A stretch of DNA of 64,000 nucleotides from assembly GCA_963781955.1 (NCBI GenBank), contig CAWAHU010000001.1, forward strand, positions 1,364,001 to 1,428,000, read 5' to 3'. The position numbers and the translations under genes are program-made. The notes under the pieces were generated by a model. The model searched no databases and had not been told where the DNA came from. It was given only the letters and a program-made list of their open reading frames with translations. Below, piece by piece: positions 59,329 through 64,000 of this stretch (position 1 is its first letter; each line of letters starts with the position of its first letter). The DNA is from Bog-473 sp963781955. Lineage in GTDB: Bacteria > Actinomycetota > Acidimicrobiia > Acidimicrobiales > RAAP-2.

Positions 59329-59351
59329 GGGTAGGTGGGACGGTTCGGCAC
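59326..59351 (+). repeat. 26-bp dispersed motif, copy D
   Basis: GCCGGGTAGGTGGGACGG then TTCGGCAC. It is a diverged copy of the motif at 13971, 28255 and 31508, with the core AG changed to GG. Confidence 0.4.
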
Positions 59352-59438
59352 TTCAGGGACAGGCGGCCGGCCGGGCTTCGCTCGGCGTTAGCGTCAAGCA
59401 GTTTCATATCGCACACAACCGACGCTTCGGAGGCCGCC

Positions 59439-60098
59439 ATGTCCCAGGTCCGTGTCCACAACTTCTCGATCTCCCTGGACGGGTTCGGGACCGGCGAGGG
59501 CTTGACGTTCGACGCCCCGTTCGGCCACGCCGGCCATCGTCTGCACGAGTGGGTGCTCCCCACCCGGTTCGGGCGCTCGATCATCATGGGTCAGTCAGGT
59601 GGCACGACCGGTGTCGACAACGCGTTCGCAGAACGCCTGAATGTCGGGTTCGGTGCCGAGATCATGGGCCGGGGCAAGTTCGGCCCGCAGACCGGCCCTT
59701 GGACCGATCTCGGCACCGACGACGAGTGGCGTGGCTGGTGGGGGCCGAACCCGCCGTTCCACACGCCGGTGTTCGTGCTCACGCACCATGCGCGCCCGTC
59801 GATCGAGATGGAAGGCGGCACCGTGTTCCACTTCGTCGACGCCTCTCCGCAGGAGGCTCTCGACCTCGCCCAGCAGGCCGCCGGTGAACTCGACGTGCGC
59901 ATCGGCGGTGGCCCGACGGTCGTCCGCGACTTCCTCGCCGCCGACCTCATCGACACCCTCCACGTCGTGCTGGTGCCGATCCTTCTCGGCCGCGGTGTTC
60001 GACTGTGGGACGGCCTCGAAGACATCGAGGAGCGCTACAACAGCGAGGCTGTCTCGTCACCGAGCGGTGTCACCCATCTGACCTTCACACGCCGATGA
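59439..60098 (+). CDS. RibD C-terminal / dihydrofolate-reductase-fold protein
   Basis: 219 residues: VRVHNFSISLDGFGTGEGLT, EIMGRGKFGPQTGPW, FVLTHHARPSIEMEGGTVFH and RIGGGPTVVRDFLAADLIDT follow the RibD_C/YwjB pattern of NADPH-dependent reductases of unknown role. ATG 59439; no riboflavin genes nearby, so it is probably not in riboflavin synthesis. Confidence 0.87.
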   Translation: MSQVRVHNFSISLDGFGTGEGLTFDAPFGHAGHRLHEWVLPTRFGRSIIMGQSGGTTGVDNAFAERLNVGFGAEIMGRGKFGPQTGPWTDLGTDDEWRGWWGPNPPFHTPVFVLTHHARPSIEMEGGTVFHFVDASPQEALDLAQQAAGELDVRIGGGPTVVRDFLAADLIDTLHVVLVPILLGRGVRLWDGLEDIEERYNSEAVSSPSGVTHLTFTRR

Positions 60099-60107
60099 CC
60101 GATCCCT

Positions 60108-60141
60108 GCTCACGAGCTAACGACCTGCCCCCGAACGCCAA
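60108..60141 (+). repeat. repeat after RibD gene, copy 2
   Basis: GCTCACGAGCTAACGACC then TGCCCCCGAACGCC, matching 59290-59328 with a short deletion. Confidence 0.45.
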
Positions 60142-60179
60142 TGATGTTGAGGAGCTCCCCGTGAGGGTCCACCGCTGCA

Positions 60180-60415
60180 GGGTTGGTCGTCGGTAATTTT
60201 GGGAGCACCGGAGCCGCCGGTCTGACTTGAGATCACGACGGACATCAATGATGTCCGCACCCCGTCGACCGGAGCTCCGGACACATCAGACGAGACGCGG
60301 CGTGCCCCGTTCCAGAGGGGTGATTGGGCCGGTCTGTTGAGACCAGATCGACCCGCACCGTCACTCCTTCTCGGGACGGCCGCGCCACCCCTCAACCGAC
60401 TTAAGGAAAGGAAGG
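60180..60415 (+). ncRNA. candidate bridge-RNA region of IS110 element 2
   Basis: Non-coding sequence just upstream of the transposase, in the position of an IS110 bridge RNA. It has small hairpins, for example GGACATCAATGATGTCC and CCGGAGCTCCGG. It shows no clear similarity to elements 1 and 3. Element ends are unknown, so guides could not be read. Confidence 0.3.
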
Positions 60416-60421
60416 GATGGC

Positions 60422-61462
60422 ATGACCATCGTAGAAGCCACGCGCGCTGTCACCGGTGGCATCGACACCCACGGCGAGGTCCACGTGGCCGCCGTGTTGG
60501 ACGAGGTCGGTGGCCTGCTCGGCACTGAGTCGTTCGCGGCCGATCCCGCCGGCTACTCGGAACTGCTGGTCTGGCTGGAGGCGTTCGGTGAGATCACCAA
60601 GGTCGGGGTGGAAGGGACAGGGTCCTATGGGGCCGGCGTCGCCCGCTACCTCGCCAAAGCAGGGGTCCACGTCGTCGAGGTGGACCGCCAGAACCGCCAG
60701 GCCCGACGCCAGAGCGGCAAGTCCGATCCCCTCGATGCCGTGGAAGCCGCCCGGGCGGCACTCTCGGGCCGGGCCCACGGCACGGCCAAGAGCAGGGACG
60801 GCTCGGTCGAGGCCATCCGGGTCCTCGTCGTGGCCAAGCGCTCGGCTCGAGGAGCGCGGATCAAGGCGCTCACCCAGATGCGCCAGCTCACATTCAGCGC
60901 CCCTGACCAGCTCCAGAGCCGCCTCAAAGGGCTCCCCATCGCCCAGTTCGTCGCCACCGCCCAGGGTCTGCGTCCGACGCGCTCGCCCGATGCGGTCACC
61001 GCGGCCACCAAGGCGTCGCTCTCCTCGTTGGCGCACCGGGTGGCGGACCTCGAAGCCGAGATCACCGAGCTCGACGCCATGATCACCCCACTCCTCGAGT
61101 CCACCGCTCCCGAGCTGCTCGCTGTCTATGGCGTGGGCATCGACACCGCAGCCGCGCTGCTCGTCGCGGCGGGTGACAACCCTGAACGTCTGCGTTCCGA
61201 AGCGGCATGGGCCCATCTGTGCGGGGTCTCACCGCTCGAGGCCTCGTCGGGCAAGGTGACGCGCCACCGGCTCAACCGCGGTGGGGACCGCCAGGCCAAC
61301 CGAGCGCTGTGGCACATCGTGATCACCCGGCTGGCTTCGGACCCGAGGACCCAGGCCTACGTGGAGCGCCGGGTCAAAGACGGCCGCTCCAAGCGCGAGG
61401 CCATCCGCATGCTCAAGCGATACGTCGCTCGCGAGGTCTACCCCTACCTACCTCGCGCTTAG
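60422..61462 (+). CDS. IS110-family transposase
   Basis: 346 residues. GGIDTHGEVHVAAVLDEVGG, VGVEGTGSYGAGVAR, GKSDPLDAVEAARAAL form the DEDD domain; VGIDTAAALLVAAGDNPERL and CGVSPLEASSGKVTRHRLNR the Tnp domain with catalytic Ser. All motifs are intact. It is more distant from elements 1 and 3 than they are from each other. AAGGAAGGGATGGC precedes the ATG. Confidence 0.95.
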   Translation: MTIVEATRAVTGGIDTHGEVHVAAVLDEVGGLLGTESFAADPAGYSELLVWLEAFGEITKVGVEGTGSYGAGVARYLAKAGVHVVEVDRQNRQARRQSGKSDPLDAVEAARAALSGRAHGTAKSRDGSVEAIRVLVVAKRSARGARIKALTQMRQLTFSAPDQLQSRLKGLPIAQFVATAQGLRPTRSPDAVTAATKASLSSLAHRVADLEAEITELDAMITPLLESTAPELLAVYGVGIDTAAALLVAAGDNPERLRSEAAWAHLCGVSPLEASSGKVTRHRLNRGGDRQANRALWHIVITRLASDPRTQAYVERRVKDGRSKREAIRMLKRYVAREVYPYLPRA

Positions 61463-61652
61463 ATCCCTGGACCGTGGACCTGGCTCACCTAACGCCTGTC
61501 GTCACTTCGACTGACTTCGTCCCGATTTGCCGATCCACGGTCCAGGCCCACCGACTCCCGAAGACGCGTGACCTGATAAGAGCTTGCCCTCTCAAACGAG
61601 TGGCCCATCATTGGTCTGTCCGCCATCTTCACCCCCCGAAATTCTCGCGAAA

Positions 61653-61690
61653 GGGGTTGACATCATCCATAGGAGCATCGGGACGGTGGG
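61653..61690 (+). mobile_element. IS110 right-end remnant fused to the 26-bp motif
   Basis: GGTTGACATCATCCATAGG then AGCATCG matches the right end of elements 1 and 3 (element sense, TTGACAATCCATAGG then AGCATCG), including the end of the transposase gene. It is followed by GGACGGTGGGGC, part of the 26-bp motif. No transposase remains attached. Confidence 0.5.
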
Positions 61691-61701
61691 GCTACGAGGG
61701 A

Positions 61702-62013
61702 TTACAGACCCGGGAAGCTGACGCGGTGGATCAGAAGGGGAAGGGTGCTGTTCGGCGCGTTCCAACACTGGTTGAAGCTGATGATGAAGATGAGAGGTGG
61801 TGCCGTGAGGACGGCGGCAATGGCAATAATGCCGAGCACCCTGATAGTTGTGTCCCAGAACCCACGCTCGCTTCGCTTCTTGCGGGCTACGAGCACGCCC
61901 ATGACGGTGACGCCGATGCCCCCGGCCCATAGCAGCCAGAATGGAAGTGGGTTGAAGGTGTACTTGATTGGACACCCCGTCGGACTGGTCTCAGTTGCTG
62001 AAAATGCTGGCAA
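61702..62013 (-). CDS. small membrane protein, hypothetical
   Basis: 103 residues from TTG 62013. Two membrane helices (PFWLLWAGGIGVTVMGVLVA and TIRVLGIIAIAAVLTAPPLI followed by FIISF) are separated by a basic loop ARKKRSERG. It overlaps the DUF2510 gene by 23 bp on the same strand, so it is probably translated together with it. Start uncertain. Function unknown. Confidence 0.55.
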   Translation of the reverse strand: MPAFSATETSPTGCPIKYTFNPLPFWLLWAGGIGVTVMGVLVARKKRSERGFWDTTIRVLGIIAIAAVLTAPPLIFIISFNQCWNAPNSTLPLLIHRVSFPGL

Positions 62014-62446
62014 GTCCGGCCCAGTTGGTCAGCACGATCACCGCGGTAAGCCAAACTGCCGCACCGGACCGCCAGTCGACCCCCCAACTCTGTCGTGGCC
62101 GCTTCTCCTTCGGGAGCAGGATCCCTTTGGCCCACTGCTTGCCGTCCCACCAGCGCCGAGCTGGCGATCCGTCGGGAGCGGGATACCAACCACGCTTTGC
62201 CGGTGGCGGTGGCGGTGGCCAAGGGTCCCGAGGAAAGGTTCTCGTCGCCCATTCCTTGCCGTCCCACCAGCGCAGTTCGGACGAACCCAGTGGATCGGGA
62301 TAGAACCCTGGTGGTGGCAGAGGTGCCGGGGGCAAGTTCACCGCGCCTCTTGGGTTGGAGGCCGGAGAGTCCTGTATGGACATCACCATGAACTCTGTGA
62401 AAGTGAGCCTTGGTCGACCAGGGTCAAAGGACTCCTCGAGCGGCAT
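61991..62446 (-). CDS. double DUF2510 membrane protein
   Basis: 151 residues from ATG 62446, with GGAGG seven bases upstream. Two DUF2510 motifs are visible: PPGFYPDPLGSSELRWWDGK and RGWYPAPDGSPARRWWDGKQ, joined by a Pro-rich linker, then one C-terminal membrane helix (AAVWLTAVIVLTNWAGLASI). DUF2510 is a short Trp-rich module common in actinobacterial membrane proteins; its ligand is unknown. Confidence 0.78.
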   Translation of the reverse strand: MPLEESFDPGRPRLTFTEFMVMSIQDSPASNPRGAVNLPPAPLPPPGFYPDPLGSSELRWWDGKEWATRTFPRDPWPPPPPPAKRGWYPAPDGSPARRWWDGKQWAKGILLPKEKRPRQSWGVDWRSGAAVWLTAVIVLTNWAGLASIFSN

Positions 62447-62541
62447 CAACGTCCTCCAGGGGTAGGGCGACCGACAGCGAGGACGAACCGAGATGCTCGC
62501 TTCGTCTCGGATGAGAAAGAAAGGTGCCCAGTTCGATGCTC

Positions 62542-63600
62542 CTATGGGCTGTCAAGCCCGAGTTTGTCGTGAGGTAGAAGGCTGAAGACCTCTCGGGCGA
62601 CGTAGCGCTTGAGGCAGCGGATGGCCTCCTTCTTCGTCAGACCTTCCGTCCGGCGTCGATTGATGTACTCGGTGGTTCGAGGGTCGTAGACCATGCGGGT
62701 GAGCACGATGTGCCAGAGAGCCGAGTTGGCCTGGCGATCACCACTGCGGTTGAGCCGGTGTCGTTGGTTCTTGCCGCTGCTGGCGTCGAGCGGTGATGCG
62801 CCACAGAGATGGGCGAAAGCCGCCTCGTTGCGGAGTCGCTCGGGATTGTCACCGGCCGCGACGAGGAGGGCCGACGCCGCGTCACTCCCGATGCCGAGGG
62901 TGGCGACGAGTTCGGGCGCAGTCTCTTTGACCAAGGGCTTGAGGATTGCGTCGATCTCGGTGATCTCCTCTTCGAGGCTGAGAGCTCGCCGGGCCAACAT
63001 GCGCAGGGTGAGCTTGGTCAGCGAGACGATGTCGCGCTTGGTTCCGGGTCGATAGGCCGAGGCCCGCTCGAGAAGGTTGAAGACGCTGAGCCCCCGGAGC
63101 TCGGCCCTGATGGGATCAGGTGCGGTCGAGACCAGGTTGCGCATCTGGTTGAGCGCCTGGGTCCGACCTTTGCGGGCCGAGGACCGGGCCACACGCAGAA
63201 CCCGCATGGATTCGACGTTTCCGTCCCTCGTCTTGGCTTCACCGCAGGCCTCGCCCGAAAGGGCAGCCCGGGCGGCCGTGATGGCGTCTTGGGGATCGGA
63301 CTTGCCTTTGAGGCGCCGACGCTGGCGATTGGGTCGGTCAACTTCGACCACTCTCACGCGCTCGGCTTGGAGATGACGGGTGAGCCCTGCTCCATAGGAC
63401 CCAGTCCCTTCGACGCCGACCAGCTCGACGGGGCCGAAGTCGCTCAGCCAGCCCAGCAGCTTCTTGTAACCGGATTCGGTCGTGGCGAAGCTCTCGACTC
63501 CGAGCAGGGTGCCCCGCTCATCTAAAGCCGCAGCTACATGGACGTCGAGGTGCGTATCGACCCCGCCGGTGATGCTCCGTGCCAAATTGGTCACTGTCAT
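62542..63600 (-). CDS. IS110-family transposase
   Basis: 352 residues from ATG 63600. GGVDTHLDVHVAAALDERGT, LVGVEGTGSYGAGLTR and GKSDPQDAITAARAAL form the DEDD domain; GIGSDAASALLVAAGDNPER and CGASPLDASSGKNQRHRLNR the Tnp domain. Intact, so possibly active. A longer frame to 63654 adds codons that belong to the conserved non-coding end and is rejected. Confidence 0.95.
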   Translation of the reverse strand: MTVTNLARSITGGVDTHLDVHVAAALDERGTLLGVESFATTESGYKKLLGWLSDFGPVELVGVEGTGSYGAGLTRHLQAERVRVVEVDRPNRQRRRLKGKSDPQDAITAARAALSGEACGEAKTRDGNVESMRVLRVARSSARKGRTQALNQMRNLVSTAPDPIRAELRGLSVFNLLERASAYRPGTKRDIVSLTKLTLRMLARRALSLEEEITEIDAILKPLVKETAPELVATLGIGSDAASALLVAAGDNPERLRNEAAFAHLCGASPLDASSGKNQRHRLNRSGDRQANSALWHIVLTRMVYDPRTTEYINRRRTEGLTKKEAIRCLKRYVAREVFSLLPHDKLGLDSP

Positions 63601-63651
63601 CCCTTCGTTGGTTTGGGTTGGGGATGACACCGCACCGAGCGGAACGACGGA

Positions 63652-63892
63652 CAAGACAGCGATGGGCCTGTTTGAGGCAAGCTCCTATGAGGTCACTCCG
63701 TCCGACCGGCAGGTGTCGAGTGGGTGACCGGGCCAGGCCGACGAATCGAACTAAAGACAGTCCCAAAGGACGTCAGCCGGGTTGCTGGAGTCAGACCTGG
63801 CCTGGGCACCCACCCACACGCTGATCAATCCGTTCACCGAAGTGGTGGATCACTCAGCGGCCAACTCAATCCTCGCTGCCGGGACGGGGTGC
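63652..63892 (-). ncRNA. candidate IS110 bridge RNA, element 3
   Basis: Aligned to 28022-28270 along its length, with variable patches. One patch reads GGTGCCCAG on the minus strand (63810 to 63802), the exact complement of CTGGGCACC, which is the core CT plus seven bases right of the element (minus strand, 62531 to 62523). This is what a right target guide should look like. RNA ends, fold and donor loop not determined. Confidence 0.7.
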
Positions 63893-63894
63893 AG

Positions 63895-64000
63895 TCATGC
63901 GGAAGGGACCGCTTATCGACGGCGTTTGCTACCTAGTCGAGACCTGCAGGCCAACCTGTGGCCTCGAACAGTGCAATCGGGTCGAGGTAGTCCCGCCGCA
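63895..64000. other. right-edge sequence
   Basis: About 100 bases after the IS110 left end. On the minus strand a short open stretch RRDYLDPIALFEA touches the edge and may be part of a gene outside the window; too short to name. Confidence 0.2.

Larger units (their letters stand above)
60180..61550 (+). mobile_element. IS110-family element 2, ends uncertain
   Basis: Defined by the transposase at 60422-61462 plus upstream non-coding sequence. Downstream, CCTGGACCGTGGA (61466-61478) and TCCACGGTCCAGG (61534-61546) form a 13-bp inverted repeat that may mark the right end. Bounds are approximate. Confidence 0.55.
62530..63894 (-). mobile_element. IS110-family element 3, about 1.36 kb
   Basis: Bounded by CT cores (AG on + strand) at 62530-62531 and 63893-63894, by alignment with element 1. 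Left-end sequence after the core is GCACCCCGTCCCGGCAGC (minus strand), very close to element 1. Length agrees within 2 bp with element 1. It is inserted in an intergenic region downstream of the operon promoter side of the DUF2510 gene. Confidence 0.82.

Noticed and set aside
62204..62337. Repetitive GGTGGCGGTGGC stretches as a tandem-repeat locus
   Set aside because: They code the Pro-rich linkers of the DUF2510 protein on the minus strand.
63601..63654. Longer start for the third IS110 transposase
   Set aside because: The extra codons belong to the non-coding end conserved with element 1, which has no matching coding extension.

Overview
The window is high-GC DNA with many ATGA/GTGA stop-start overlaps and frequent GTG starts. 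Its gene content points to a soil or freshwater actinobacterium: a DUF512 gene directly before der, a ChsH/Ltp2-type steroid side-chain cassette, a cobalt-type nitrile hydratase, DUF2510 proteins, and secreted proteins built on a GYWLVASDGG repeat. An Acidimicrobiia-like genome is my best guess, but this is inference from gene content. Several conserved genes carry single-base frameshifts, so part of the apparent damage may be assembly error.

Layout. 1-2980: housekeeping (DUF512 protein, der, a zinc-ribbon membrane protein, a gamma-carbonic-anhydrase-like protein). 3060-6625, minus strand: secreted phosphoesterase, HGGG esterase, GAF-GGDEF protein. 6836-10911: five translationally coupled genes (Baeyer-Villiger-type monooxygenase, two MaoC-like subunits, a DUF35 protein, an Ltp2-like aldolase). 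11-35 kb: an accessory region of small enzymes (VOC, ABM monooxygenase, SnoaL, GNAT, methyltransferase, SRPBCC), lipoproteins, a nitrile hydratase operon, a peptide-type binding protein, one tRNA-Pro, several decayed genes, an IS3 element inside a hydrolase gene, one IS110 element, and many hairpins and small repeats. 36-54.4 kb: core metabolism again (CAP/TIG/repeat surface protein, PspA, haloalkane-dehalogenase-like hydrolase, FAD oxidoreductase, CorA, patatin, thiS-thiO, gltB-gltD, hydrolase, pgi). 54.7-60.1 kb: a MarR/SDR/4-hydroxyacetophenone-monooxygenase-like group with a perfect palindromic operator, an MBL-fold hydrolase, and a RibD/DHFR-fold protein. 60.2-64 kb: two more IS110 elements around two small membrane proteins.

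How genes work together. The 6.8-10.9 kb cassette looks like a hydratase-aldolase system for shortening a CoA-activated side chain, with the ChsH2 function split over two genes, next to an oxygenase. gltB and gltD form NADPH-dependent glutamate synthase. thiO and thiS feed thiazole synthesis. Nitrile hydratase beta, alpha and accessory genes form one operon, preceded by an 11-bp TCAAG repeat array.

The most notable signal is in the IS110 elements. Two related copies (26910-28272 and 62530-63894) keep about 250 bp of conserved non-coding sequence upstream of the transposase, the position of an IS110 bridge RNA. In the second copy this segment contains nine bases exactly complementary to the DNA just beyond the element's right end, starting at a CT core, as expected for a right target guide. 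The left half of the target and the donor loop could not be resolved by eye. Other items worth attention are a two-copy stem-loop element with a compensatory base change, a 26-bp dispersed motif that looks like an IS110 left junction, and a 13-bp perfect inverted repeat over the MarR start codon.
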